Shown piece after piece: positions 1 to 7,676 of a stretch of DNA of 64,000 bases. The notes under the pieces were generated by a model. The model was not told the DNA's origin, ran no database searches, and worked only from the letters and a program-made list of their open reading frames with translations. Position 1 is the first letter of the stretch; each line of letters begins with the position of its first letter. The stretch comes from an uncultured Butyricicoccus sp. (GTDB taxonomy: Bacteria; Bacillota; Clostridia; Oscillospirales; Butyricicoccaceae), in contig CALWBL010000001.1 in the NCBI GenBank assembly GCA_944376065.1, forward strand, positions 124,001 to 188,000. Direction: 5' to 3'. The translations under genes and the position numbers were made by a program.

Positions 1-64
1 TGCCCCATTCTGGGAAAGTCCCCATAATCCAGCTTTCTCTTGTGATTTCATCAATCTTGCTCAT
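1..64 (-). CDS. ulaG: L-ascorbate-6-phosphate lactonase UlaG-like, N-terminus only
   Basis: Only the first 21 codons are inside the window; the gene leaves at base 1. The peptide starts MSKIDEITRESWIMGTFPEW, which closely matches the start of E. coli UlaG (SITRESWILSTFPEWG), the metallo-beta-lactamase-fold enzyme that opens L-ascorbate-6-phosphate lactone in anaerobic ascorbate use. An aggagga Shine-Dalgarno lies at 71-77 on the minus strand, seven bases before the ATG. UlaG homologues also occur as stand-alone lactonases of unknown substrate, and no neighbouring ula gene is visible, so the ascorbate role is family inference. Confidence 0.75.
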   Translation of the reverse strand, partial: MSKIDEITRESWIMGTFPEWG

Positions 65-536
65 TTTGATTCCTCCTCATTTTACGTTTTATGATTGTTT
101 CTCATCTGTTGACTGAATAATACCACTTTTAATGAATGATTGCAACCATTTTTTATGTTTGTTGTTCTTTTTTATGATTATTGTGTTCTTTTCTACATTT
201 TAACCAATTTAAACCAACTATTTTATGCACTTTTTACGATTGACTACTTAAAAAAGTTCCTAAAATCTATATTTTAAGAATTAAAATATAACTTAAACCT
301 CTGTAAAACACTGCAAATATATATATTTACCAGCTACATTTTGGTTATTATTGCTAGAGATTTATTGTTTGACTAAATTTATATCTATATTAGACTTTAT
401 ATTATTTGCTCTTACTTTTTACAATCGTTCATATATTATTATAGTATACATGTAATATTTTACTAAAACCATAAATATAATTTTTAATGTAATAATCCAC
501 ATAAAATATGATGTTGTGAAATTTTAAGCAAAGCCG
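65..536. other. AT-rich gene-free divergent intergenic region
   Basis: About 470 bases without a coding frame I can support. It separates the minus-strand UlaG-like gene from feoA and must hold the promoter of the former. It contains two imperfect direct copies, TTTTATGTTTGTTGTTCTT (151-169) and TTTTATGATTATTGTGTTC (170-188), and a related TTTATGATTGTTT at 88-100. No terminator, tRNA or known riboswitch fold was recognised. Confidence 0.6.
151..190. repeat. Direct repeat pair, possible DeoR-type operator
   Basis: Two near-identical units of about 20 bases lie head to tail, each of the form TTTTATG-TT-TTG-TTCTT. They sit 90-130 bases upstream of the UlaG-like start. DeoR-family repressors of sugar operons, including UlaR, use AT-rich repeated sites of this kind, so an operator is possible. 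No regulator gene is visible in the window. Confidence 0.3.
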
Positions 537-565
537 TTGACAAAGCATTTTACTTGTGGTATTTT
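537..565 (+). promoter_or_regulatory. Sigma-A-type promoter of feoA
   Basis: TTGACA at 537-542, a 17-base spacer and TATTTT at 560-565. Transcription would start near 572, leaving a leader of about 48 bases before the GTG at 620. The longer in-frame TTG at 554 lies inside this promoter and cannot be the start. Confidence 0.65.
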
Positions 566-619
566 AAATTTGTTAGTTATATGCAACTGCTCTTTGAGGC
601 GTGGAAGGGGGACATTACA

Positions 620-832
620 GTGAACTTAACTTCAGCAGAACTTGGTAAAGAATATATTATCAAGGACATAGACACCGACGATGAGGAGCTAAACAGCTTT
701 TTGTTTTCCCTTGGCTGTTACAGCGGCGAACCTATAACAGTTGTTTCTCATATGAGAGGTGGATATGTAGTTTCAATCAAGGACGGACGTTATAATATTG
801 ATAAGGATTTAGCAGAAGCTATACTTATCTAA
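620..832 (+). CDS. feoA: Ferrous iron transport protein A
   Basis: Small cytoplasmic SH3-like beta-barrel protein (70 residues) that assists the FeoB iron(II) transporter. The body, from LTSAELGKEY through SLGCYSGEPITVV to a C-terminal DLAEAILI, has the FeoA layout with the glycine-rich centre and the closing 'A..I.V'-type strand. I place the start at GTG 620 because ggaaggggga at 603-612 is a good ribosome site and the residues further upstream would be read from the promoter. feoB follows after 109 bases that hold two terminator-like hairpins, so feoB expression may be partly uncoupled from feoA. Confidence 0.88.
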   Translation: MNLTSAELGKEYIIKDIDTDDEELNSFLFSLGCYSGEPITVVSHMRGGYVVSIKDGRYNIDKDLAEAILI

Positions 833-840
833 ACAAAATT

Positions 841-898
841 AACTGTTCTTAATAGGACAGTTTTTTAAAGTCGATTGGTTAGCTATAGCTAATTTTTT
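841..898 (+). terminator. Two hairpins with T-tracts between feoA and feoB
   Basis: First hairpin: AACTGTTC (841-848) pairs with GGACAGTT (855-862), followed by a T-run to 866. Second: the palindrome TTAGCTATAGCTAA (879-892) followed by six T (893-898). Both have intrinsic-terminator form on the plus strand. They would attenuate readthrough from feoA into feoB; no separate feoB promoter was identified with confidence. Confidence 0.55.
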
Positions 899-941
899 AG
901 CCTATACGCAAAAGTACTTAATAAAATAGGAGGATTTAAAA

Positions 942-2966
942 ATGAGAATTGCTTTGACCGGCAATCCAAACAGTGGCAAAACCACCATGTATAACGCCCT
1001 CACAGGTCGTACAGAACGTGTTGGTAACTGGGCTGGTGTTACAGTGGATAAGAAAGAAAGTCCAATTAAAAAAATTTATTGCTCAAACCATGAAGACTTA
1101 ATAGCAGTGGATTTGCCTGGTGCATATTCCATGTCACCTTTCACTTCAGAAGAAAGCGTTACAAGCAGCTATGTTAAAAATGAGCGTCCAGATGTAATTA
1201 TAAACATTGTTGATGCCACAAACTTAAGTCGTAGTCTTTTCTTCACAACTCAGCTTTTAGAGCTTGGTATTCCAGTTGTTGTTGCTCTTAATAAACGTGA
1301 TATAAACGATAAAAAAGGTACTACTATAAATACAGACTTGCTTTCCCAAAAGCTAGGTTGTCCAGTAATTCAGACTATATCTACTGCATCTAGTGATAAT
1401 GGTCTTGCTGATATTGTTTCTAGTGCTGTGGCTAGGGCAGGCAAAAATCAAAATGCACCATATAATCAAGGAAATATCAACCTTCATGATAAAAGTGAGG
1501 TTGAAAAGGCTGACAGAAAGCGTTTTGAATTTGTAAATGAAATTGTATCCGAAGTTGAAAGTCGTAAAGTTCTTACTAAAGATACCAACATTCAAGATAA
1601 AATTGATTCTGTCCTTGCTAACAAATGGTTAGGTATTCCGATTTTTGCAGTTGTAATGTGGGCTGTATTTGATATTTCTCAGTCCAGACTGGGTCCTATG
1701 ATTGCAGATTATCTTGTTGCATTGATTGAAAAATTCCAAGGCTATGTTGGAACACTTGTTGAAAGCGCATCTCCATTCTTACAGTCCTTGCTTGTTGATG
1801 GTATTATTGGAGGCGTTGGTGCTGTTGTTGGTTTCTTACCACTTGTAATGATTATGTATTTCTTAATTGCACTGTTGGAAGACTGTGGCTATATGGCTCG
1901 TGTAAGCGTTGTTATGGACCCTTTCTTTAAGAGAGTAGGTCTTTCTGGCAAGTCAATTATCCCTATGGTTATTGGTACAGGCTGTGCGATCCCTGGAGTC
2001 ATGGCATGTCGCACAATCCGCAACGAGCGTGAACGCAGAACAACTGCTATGCTGACACCATTTATGCCATGTGGTGCTAAACTCCCAGTTATCGCACTAT
2101 TTGCCGGTGCATTCTTCCAAGATGCATCTTGGGTAGGCACTCTTATGTATTTTGTGGGTATTCTGCTTATATTACTTGGTTCAATGCTCGTACTTAAAAT
2201 TACAGGTCATAAATATAGAAAATCTTTCTTTATTATGGAGCTACCTGAATATAAAATTCCTAGCCTTAAAAGAGCATTTCTATCCATGATGGGTCGTGCT
2301 AAGTCATTTATTATCAAGGCTGGTACTGTTATCTTGGTATGTAATGCACTTGTACAGATTATGCAGACCTTTAACTGGCAACTTCAAATCGTTGAAGAAG
2401 GCATGGAAAATACATCTATCCTTGCAACTATTGCTAGTCCATTTGCAATTATTCTTTTACCTCTTGGCTTTGGTGCATGGCAGCTTGCAGCAGCGTCAAT
2501 TACTGGCTTTATTGCAAAGGAAAATGTTGTAGGCACACTTGCTGTTGTATATGGAATTACAAACTTTATTGATACCGAGGAATTAGCACTAATTGGTGGT
2601 TCTGGCACCGATGTTGCAACTGTTATGGGCTTATCCTCTGCTGCTGCACTTGCATATCTTATGTTTAACTTATATTCTCCTCCATGTTTTGCGGCAATCG
2701 GTGCTATGAATTCTGAAATTCAAAGCAAAAAATGGCTGCTTGGTGGCATTTGTTTACAACTTGGTACTGCCTATACCATTTCATTCCTTGTTTATCAGAT
2801 TGGCACACTTATTACAACCGGTTCCCTAGGTATTGCATTTATCCCTGGCTTAATTGTAGTAGCAGCTATAATTATTTACGTTGTATATCTTATCAGCCAA
2901 GCAAACAATAAGATTGACGAGAAATATTCACTTAATAATAAAAACAAACCTACTGCAAAGATTTAA
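942..2966 (+). CDS. feoB: Ferrous iron transport protein B
   Basis: Inner-membrane Fe(II) transporter with a cytosolic G-protein domain, 674 residues, a usual length for Firmicutes FeoB. The N-terminal GTPase shows G1 GNPNSGKTT near residue 7, G3 DLPG near 55 and G4 NKRD near 117. A helical linker follows, then roughly ten membrane helices from about residue 230, including the Gate-domain motifs GCAIPGVMACR and GFIAKENVVGTLAVVYG. Start: ATG 942 behind aggagg at 929-934. Downstream, after 16 bases, is the small Cys-rich membrane gene that commonly accompanies FeoB. Normally derepressed under iron limitation; no Fur/DtxR box was recognised here. Confidence 0.96.
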   Translation: MRIALTGNPNSGKTTMYNALTGRTERVGNWAGVTVDKKESPIKKIYCSNHEDLIAVDLPGAYSMSPFTSEESVTSSYVKNERPDVIINIVDATNLSRSLFFTTQLLELGIPVVVALNKRDINDKKGTTINTDLLSQKLGCPVIQTISTASSDNGLADIVSSAVARAGKNQNAPYNQGNINLHDKSEVEKADRKRFEFVNEIVSEVESRKVLTKDTNIQDKIDSVLANKWLGIPIFAVVMWAVFDISQSRLGPMIADYLVALIEKFQGYVGTLVESASPFLQSLLVDGIIGGVGAVVGFLPLVMIMYFLIALLEDCGYMARVSVVMDPFFKRVGLSGKSIIPMVIGTGCAIPGVMACRTIRNERERRTTAMLTPFMPCGAKLPVIALFAGAFFQDASWVGTLMYFVGILLILLGSMLVLKITGHKYRKSFFIMELPEYKIPSLKRAFLSMMGRAKSFIIKAGTVILVCNALVQIMQTFNWQLQIVEEGMENTSILATIASPFAIILLPLGFGAWQLAAASITGFIAKENVVGTLAVVYGITNFIDTEELALIGGSGTDVATVMGLSSAAALAYLMFNLYSPPCFAAIGAMNSEIQSKKWLLGGICLQLGTAYTISFLVYQIGTLITTGSLGIAFIPGLIVVAAIIIYVVYLISQANNKIDEKYSLNNKNKPTAKI

Positions 2967-2982
2967 GGAAGTGTTATAAATC

Positions 2983-3153
2983 ATGATAGATTTAATTATT
3001 ATTGCAGTTATTGTAGTTATTTTGGCATGTGCTATAACATATATTATAAAAGCGAAAAAAAGCGGCATTAAATGTATTGGCTGCCCTGCTGCAAAGCAAT
3101 GTTCATCACAGCATAAATGTAGTGGTGGCTGTGGTAGCTGTCATGATGATTGA
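2983..3153 (+). CDS. FeoB-associated Cys-rich membrane protein
   Basis: A 56-residue gene read by hand directly after feoB. It has one N-terminal membrane helix (about residues 3-22, rich in Ile/Val), a short basic stretch KAKKSG, then a cysteine-rich tail with seven cysteines after the helix (CIGCPAAKQC, then C..GCGSC) ending in HDD. This matches the small FeoB-associated Cys-rich family found next to feoB in Firmicutes. Its role is not established; the cysteines and the terminal His/Asp could bind iron at the cytosolic or outer face. Ribosome site aaggaagtg (2965-2973) precedes the ATG. A bidirectional terminator follows at once. Confidence 0.8.
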   Translation: MIDLIIIAVIVVILACAITYIIKAKKSGIKCIGCPAAKQCSSQHKCSGGCGSCHDD

Positions 3154-3163
3154 AATTAAAAAA

Positions 3164-3195
3164 ACAGGTTCTGAAAAATTCAGAACCTGTTTTTT
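3164..3195. terminator. Bidirectional terminator between feo operon and pfk
   Basis: ACAGGTTCTGAA (3164-3175), loop AAA, TTCAGAACCTGT (3179-3190), with A-run before and T-run after. It serves the convergent feo and phosphofructokinase transcripts. Confidence 0.9.
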
Positions 3196-3196
3196 A

Positions 3197-4276
3197 CTAT
3201 TCGTCACCAAATGAAATTCCGATATTTCTGGCAGACTGAATCATGCCACAATCAAGAGGTACTGTTTTGAGTTTGCCTGCAACCTCACTCAAAGGCACTG
3301 GAACAATTTCTCCGTCCTTTAAAGCCACCATATTTCCATAATTTCTATCAGCAATAAGTCGAGCTGCAAAGCTGCCTAAACGGGTTGCAAATGCACGGTC
3401 ATAAGAACATGGACCGCCGCCACGCTGGAAATGTCCAGGAACAACAACACGAATTTCTCTATCTGTTGCTTTCCCAAGTTCGCGAGCAATTTTATAAGAA
3501 ATAGCTGGGTCAGTGAGTTTAGCACGAGATTTTTTAAACTCTTTCTTGCTCATCTTGGCTTCTTCATCAGAAATTGCACCCTCAGCCACTGCGATAATGG
3601 AGAATCTTTTACCCTGCTTATCGCGACTGTCGAGCATTTTAATCAGATTTTCCATTTTATATGGTATTTCGGGCAGAAGAATCATATCTGCACCACCTGC
3701 AACACCTGCATAAAGCGGCAGCCAACCAACCTTGTGTCCCATAATTTCAACAATAAATACACGTCCATGAGAGGTTGCTGTTGTGTGAATACAGTCAATA
3801 ACTTCAGTTGCTAATTCTAAAGCACTATAAAAACCGAAAGTCATTTCAGTTCCCCATAAATCATTATCAATTGTTTTAGGAAGTGTAACAACATTTAAAC
3901 CTTCCTGAGAAAGCAAATGAGCAGTTTTATGAGTACCATTGCCGCCTAAAATTACAAGACAATCCAGTTTCATTTTTTTGTAATTTGATTTCATGGCCTC
4001 TACTTTATCGCCTATTTTTTCATCTGGAATACGCATCTGCTTAAATGGCTGGCGTGAAGTACCTAATATGGTTCCACCTAAAGTCAGAATACCTGAAAAA
4101 TCTGATGGTTTCATCAGTCGATACTCGCCTTGTATAAGACCGCGATAGCCATCTAATATGCCATATATTTCAACTTTATCACCAAATTCAACATAAAGTG
4201 CTTTAGCAACACCACGAATTGCGGCATTCAACCCTTGACAGTCACCACCGCTTGTCAATATACCAACACGCTTCAT
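3197..4276 (-). CDS. pfkA: 6-phosphofructokinase
   Basis: Glycolytic kinase that phosphorylates fructose-6-phosphate at C1. The 359-residue chain starts MKRVGILTSGGDCQGLNAAI, the phosphate-binding loop of PfkA-type enzymes, and carries LGGNGTHKTA, PKTIDND (catalytic Asp) and EIMGHKVGWL. Lysine in PKTIDND together with glycine after the GGN triad is the pattern of the ATP-dependent long subgroup rather than the classical PfkA, where the first motif is GGDGS and the second PGTIDND. The metal-proximal Asp of GGDG is Asn here. I believe this is shared by related clostridial enzymes, but donor preference (ATP or pyrophosphate) cannot be settled from sequence. Monocistronic between two terminators/promoters. 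Confidence 0.88.
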   Translation of the reverse strand: MKRVGILTSGGDCQGLNAAIRGVAKALYVEFGDKVEIYGILDGYRGLIQGEYRLMKPSDFSGILTLGGTILGTSRQPFKQMRIPDEKIGDKVEAMKSNYKKMKLDCLVILGGNGTHKTAHLLSQEGLNVVTLPKTIDNDLWGTEMTFGFYSALELATEVIDCIHTTATSHGRVFIVEIMGHKVGWLPLYAGVAGGADMILLPEIPYKMENLIKMLDSRDKQGKRFSIIAVAEGAISDEEAKMSKKEFKKSRAKLTDPAISYKIARELGKATDREIRVVVPGHFQRGGGPCSYDRAFATRLGSFAARLIADRNYGNMVALKDGEIVPVPLSEVAGKLKTVPLDCGMIQSARNIGISFGDE

Positions 4277-4336
4277 TATGTTTCCTTCCTTTCAATTACA
4301 ATTTTAAACTACAACAGCTTATATAAAGTATAACTA

Positions 4337-4366
4337 ATTATATCACTATTTTGCATAAAAATACAA
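4337..4366 (-). promoter_or_regulatory. Putative pfk promoter
   Basis: Reading the minus strand, TTGTAT (4366-4361), 18-base spacer, TATAAT (4342-4337). It lies about 65 bases before the pfk start codon. The -10 is perfect, the -35 is moderate. Confidence 0.45.
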
Positions 4367-4478
4367 TAACAACACATCGGATTTTCATAAATTTTGCATT
4401 TTCTATACACCTTTTATGAATGATTATAAATTATATGATTGTTTGCTTTTATTGGATTATTTATAAAGTAAAGAACGA

Positions 4479-4507
4479 TTGAAATAACATATAAAGTGTG
4501 ATATACT
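4479..4507 (+). promoter_or_regulatory. Promoter of the HPr gene
   Basis: TTGAAA (4479-4484), 17-base spacer, TATACT (4502-4507). It lies 50 bases before the HPr ATG. Confidence 0.6.
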
Positions 4508-4556
4508 ACTTTTAACCTATTATGGTTATCAAGCATTTTTGAAAGGACGTATTCCA

Positions 4557-4814
4557 ATGAAGACTTTTACTTACACTATTAAAGACGAACTAGGTATCCA
4601 CGCTCGTCCAGCTGGTCTGCTTGTTAAGGCTGCTGGTGCTTTCCAGAGTGACATCACAATCGCTACTGAGGCTAAGAAAGCTAACGCAAAGCGTATGATG
4701 GCTGTTATGGGTCTTGGCGTAAAGTGTGGCACTGAAGTTACTGTTACTGCTGAAGGTGCAGACGAAGATGCTGCAATCGCAGGCATGGAGAAGTTCCTGA
4801 CTGAAAATCTGTAA
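4557..4814 (+). CDS. ptsH: HPr-family phosphocarrier protein with Arg at position 46
   Basis: 85-residue histidine phosphocarrier, normal HPr length. The active site GIHARPAGLL puts the phosphorylatable histidine exactly at residue 15. In Bacillus-type HPr the HPr-kinase target Ser46 lies in NLKSIMGVMSLG; the aligned stretch here is NAKRMMAVMGLG, so position 46 is arginine. The protein can still be phosphorylated by enzyme I but should not be a substrate of HPr kinase. It may serve a PTS or act mainly as a regulator; no ptsI or EII gene is nearby. Start ATG 4557 is preferred over an in-frame TTG at 4539 because that TTG overlaps the ribosome site aaagga. A strong terminator follows, so it is monocistronic. 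Confidence 0.9.
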   Translation: MKTFTYTIKDELGIHARPAGLLVKAAGAFQSDITIATEAKKANAKRMMAVMGLGVKCGTEVTVTAEGADEDAAIAGMEKFLTENL

Positions 4815-4830
4815 GATTTAATATTTTAAA

Positions 4831-4857
4831 GCGACAGCTAAAGCTGTCGCTTTTTTT
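4831..4857 (+). terminator. Terminator of the HPr gene
   Basis: GCGACAGCT (4831-4839), two-base loop, AGCTGTCGC (4842-4850), then seven T. Strong intrinsic terminator. Confidence 0.92.
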
Positions 4858-4879
4858 ATTTCTTTTTTAGACTTAGCTA

Positions 4880-4929
4880 TTGACATACCATATATATTGT
4901 GTATACTAAGTATATACAGTATATATACT
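4880..4929 (+). promoter_or_regulatory. Promoter and palindromic operators of the GntR-ABC operon
   Basis: TTGACA (4880-4885), 16-base spacer, TATACT (4902-4907). Two palindromes overlap or follow the -10: TATACTAAGTATA (4902-4914, 6+1+6) and AGTATATATACT (4918-4929). YtrA-type GntR regulators repress their own operon through palindromes of this sort, so autorepression is likely. Confidence 0.6.
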
Positions 4930-4955
4930 TATCCTATCAGTGAAGGAGGGATATT

Positions 4956-5330
4956 TTGAATATTATCTTGTCTCAAAATAGCAGTAAACCAATTTATGAA
5001 CAAATAGTGGAACAATTTAAAACTCTTATACTATGTGGTAATCTTAATGCTAATGACGCTTTGCCATCCATGCGTTTGCTTGCAAAAGAACTTCGTGTCA
5101 GCTTAATTACTACAAAAAGAGCTTATGAAGAGCTTGAACGCAGCGGATATATATATACTATTGCTGGTAAAGGCAGCTTTGTTTGCTCTGGAAATCATGA
5201 AACTATTTATAATGAACAATTTTCACAGATTACACAACAGCTTTCAGAAGTTGTAAGTCGTGCCAAATTAAATAATGTTTCACTAGAAGATTTGCAAAAC
5301 CTACTTATAAAACTGTATGAACAGGAGTGA
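4956..5330 (+). CDS. GntR-family (YtrA-type) transcriptional regulator
   Basis: 124 residues: an N-terminal winged helix (about 10-75) with the GntR signature KPIYEQIVEQFK, LPSMRLLAKELRVS, TTKRAYEELERSGYIYTIAGKGSFV, followed by only a short tail of about 45 residues. That short effector-free tail is typical of the YtrA subfamily, whose members sit first in operons for ABC exporters and repress them. Start is TTG 4956 behind aaggaggg (4943-4950). The next gene starts six bases beyond the stop, so the two are coupled. Related systems respond to cell-envelope-active antibiotics; the inducer here is unknown. Confidence 0.9.
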   Translation: MNIILSQNSSKPIYEQIVEQFKTLILCGNLNANDALPSMRLLAKELRVSLITTKRAYEELERSGYIYTIAGKGSFVCSGNHETIYNEQFSQITQQLSEVVSRAKLNNVSLEDLQNLLIKLYEQE

Positions 5331-5335
5331 ATGTT

Positions 5336-6178
5336 ATGAACAGCATTTCGGTCAAAAATCTTAATAAACAATTTGATAAATTTAAACTTGATGATATTTC
5401 ATTAAACTTAAAACAAGGCACTGTACTTGGTGTAATAGGTGAAAATGGCGCAGGTAAATCAACTATAATTAAACTAATTTTAGGATTATTACATAAAACA
5501 AGCGGTGAAATTTTAATCTTTGATAAGCCTATAGATAGAAATGAGATAGAAATAAAAACGCATATTGGTTATGTATCTGAACTGACCGCCCTTCCAAATG
5601 AATATAAACCATATTATATTGATAAAGTATTTAAAAATATTTACCCTAAATGGGATTCTAATAAGTTTTTTAAATATCTTGAGCAGTTTTCAATAGACCC
5701 AAAAAAGAAATTTTCTGATTTATCGCGTGGTATGCGTGCAAAATTATCTCTTGCAACTGCTCTTTGTCACGATGCGAAACTTCTAATTCTTGATGAACCA
5801 ACTTCTGGACTTGACCCAGTTGTTCGCAATGAAGTTTTAGATATACTTCGTGAATTTATGCTGGATGAAGAACATTCTATTTTGATTTCTTCTCATATTA
5901 CCAGCGATTTAGAAAGTATAGCAGATGAAATAGCGTTTATACATGATGGAAGGCTGCTTTTTCATCAATCTATAATAGAAATAAATGAAAACTATGGTTT
6001 TATACGCTGCACCCGCGAAGATTTAAAAAACATTGCACAAAATGCTATTTATGCCACACGAGATGACATCTTTGGTGTTGAAGCTCTGATAAATCCTAAA
6101 AAAATATCGTTTAATATTGATATTGCACCTGCCACCCTTGACCAGATAATGTTATTTTTAACTCGTCATACCGCTTGA
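5336..6178 (+). CDS. ABC transporter ATP-binding protein (YtrB/BcrA-like)
   Basis: 280-residue ATPase of an ABC-2-type exporter. Walker A GENGAGKST lies near residue 35, signature LSRGMRAKLSLA near 130, Walker B LLILDEPTSGLDP directly after, and the switch histidine in ILISSHI. A C-terminal extension of about 70 residues follows the nucleotide-binding fold, as in exporters of this class. I choose ATG 5336, spaced 8 bases from the GGAG at 5324-5327; a GTG at 5327 overlaps that site. It sits between its regulator and its membrane subunit and is presumably a dimer with the next gene product. Substrate unknown. Confidence 0.88.
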   Translation: MNSISVKNLNKQFDKFKLDDISLNLKQGTVLGVIGENGAGKSTIIKLILGLLHKTSGEILIFDKPIDRNEIEIKTHIGYVSELTALPNEYKPYYIDKVFKNIYPKWDSNKFFKYLEQFSIDPKKKFSDLSRGMRAKLSLATALCHDAKLLILDEPTSGLDPVVRNEVLDILREFMLDEEHSILISSHITSDLESIADEIAFIHDGRLLFHQSIIEINENYGFIRCTREDLKNIAQNAIYATRDDIFGVEALINPKKISFNIDIAPATLDQIMLFLTRHTA

Positions 6179-6196
6179 TAAAGGAGGAGTATTTTT

Positions 6197-6841
6197 ATGT
6201 TAGCTGCATGTAGAAGTGATTTTTATTTAATGAAATCCACAATTCGAGCTTACTTGATAGCACAACTTTTTATGGTTGCTCTTGCCATTGCCACTAATTC
6301 ACAGTATTTATATTTATTTTATCCAACTTTTACCTCTGTATTTCTTACAATGAACGCTAGTAGTTATAACTCATCATCTGGTTTTTCATCACTCTTACTT
6401 AGCTCTCCTATTTCCAGAGCAAATGTTGTTGTTGGCAGGTATTTATTTTTATTATTATTTTGTATTCCTACTATCATATTATCATGCTTTATCATGTTTA
6501 TTTTAGGTGATGCAACAGCATACGAAATGATAAGACTTATGCTAATATGCTGCACCATTATCTTGACTTTAATGTCGATTTTTACACCCATCACATATAT
6601 ATTAAAACCTAATTATATTTCCGTTGCATTTCTTTGTATTTGTTTTATTCCATCAATCATTGTTATATTACTAAAACCAGTTATTAAACGTTCTAATTTT
6701 GATATTCAATATATGATATCAACTATTGAAAATATTTATAATTCATTACCTACATTAACGATTATTCTGTTTATAAGTTTAGTGCTTCTTGCTATTTCTA
6801 TAACAGTTTCTATTGCTGTTTTTAGAAGAAAAGAGTTTTAA
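6197..6841 (+). CDS. ABC-2 transporter permease
   Basis: 214 residues with six predicted membrane helices, in the ABC-2 membrane family with the early motif NASSYNSSSGFSSLLLSSPISR after the second helix, a cytoplasmic segment typical of this permease group (PF13346-like). Directly after its ATPase with 18 bases between, ribosome site aaggagga. It forms the membrane part of the GntR-controlled exporter, likely for self-protection against peptide or envelope stress; no biosynthetic gene is near. The sequence itself gives no substrate. Confidence 0.8.
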   Translation: MLAACRSDFYLMKSTIRAYLIAQLFMVALAIATNSQYLYLFYPTFTSVFLTMNASSYNSSSGFSSLLLSSPISRANVVVGRYLFLLLFCIPTIILSCFIMFILGDATAYEMIRLMLICCTIILTLMSIFTPITYILKPNYISVAFLCICFIPSIIVILLKPVIKRSNFDIQYMISTIENIYNSLPTLTIILFISLVLLAISITVSIAVFRRKEF

Positions 6842-6921
6842 ATAACTCATATATGAAATATAAAAAACATAGGTTAATATAATAAGCATATATTACAGTA
6901 CTTGCAAAACCCACAGCAAAG

Positions 6922-6950
6922 AAATCCCGACTAACGTCGGGATTTTTTGC
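6922..6950 (+). terminator. Terminator of the GntR-ABC operon
   Basis: AAATCCCGAC (6922-6931), loop, GTCGGGATTT (6936-6945), then T-run. The hairpin overlaps the stop codon of the convergent DUF3169 gene; its T-rich side on the minus strand is weak. Confidence 0.85.
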
Positions 6951-7674
6951 CATGTTCAAGTTTATATGAAGGTATTAAATAACTAAGCATTTGAACCAAC
7001 CAAAGCATACCTACCATTAAAAAAATAAATGGACTTAAATAATGCACAGTACAAATAATAATCATAATTACAAACAATATAGGATAAATCACACTCATGG
7101 TTTTATAAGATTTATAGCACGCCTCACCTATTATTTGCCTTTCAGCCTCGTCGCAACTTGAATACCATTCTTTTTGAAATTTATTATCCAGTACATTGCC
7201 TTTTTTTTCAGGGAATATCTTTTTTGTTTCCTCAACCGTTTTATATTGAATTATAGTAATCCAAACCATTTCTATAATAAACAGCAATAAATCTACTAAA
7301 ATATGAACTGATAAAACTCTAAAACTATATGTCGCTGAAAATCCAAAGCATATAAATGACCATGGCATCATCACACTAGGAATTGACAATGCCATACAAA
7401 GCATCTTATTCGTTTTTTCAAATTGGTGTTCATCTAAGTCAGCATTTGCTTTTATAATATTCTTTGCTTTTTTTATAAGTATACTTCCAATAATAAGCGG
7501 GATTACTCCAATCAGCATAAGTATTGTGCTGTTTTTAATAATAGTATCTGATAAAGAATTAAAAATTGTTGACAAATCTTTGATATTTGACCGCACAAAA
7601 AGACTTGATATACCACCTAATACTCCACAGACTATCATAGTAAATGCAAATTTAAGACCTGTTTTCTTTTTCAT
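6931..7674 (-). CDS. DUF3169 family membrane protein
   Basis: 247 residues with about six membrane helices (near 10-28, 50-66, 90-112, 120-142, 195-212 and 218-235) and a soluble loop around 145-190. It matches the DUF3169 family, small multi-pass proteins typically encoded next to an XRE-type regulator in Firmicutes, often near bacteriocin or ABC loci. No catalytic motif is visible and its function is unknown. It is the second gene of a two-gene operon, starting two bases after the regulator's stop, so expression follows the regulator. The pair may be a membrane protein and its dedicated repressor. Confidence 0.7.
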   Translation of the reverse strand: MKKKTGLKFAFTMIVCGVLGGISSLFVRSNIKDLSTIFNSLSDTIIKNSTILMLIGVIPLIIGSILIKKAKNIIKANADLDEHQFEKTNKMLCMALSIPSVMMPWSFICFGFSATYSFRVLSVHILVDLLLFIIEMVWITIIQYKTVEETKKIFPEKKGNVLDNKFQKEWYSSCDEAERQIIGEACYKSYKTMSVIYPILFVIMIIICTVHYLSPFIFLMVGMLWLVQMLSYLIPSYKLEHGKKSRR

Positions 7675-7676
7675 GT

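Noticed and set aside
554-619. 22-residue N-terminal extension of FeoA from TTG 554
   Set aside because: The codons lie within the TTGACA/TATTTT promoter and upstream of its start site; the GTG at 620 has its own ribosome site and fits the family.
3431-3814. 127-codon open frame antisense to pfk
   Set aside because: Shadow of the conserved kinase; low-complexity Cys/Asn/Phe composition and no start signals.
4956-6841. Bacteriocin biosynthesis cluster around the GntR-ABC genes
   Set aside because: No precursor or modification gene lies nearby; the operon is a stand-alone exporter with its regulator.
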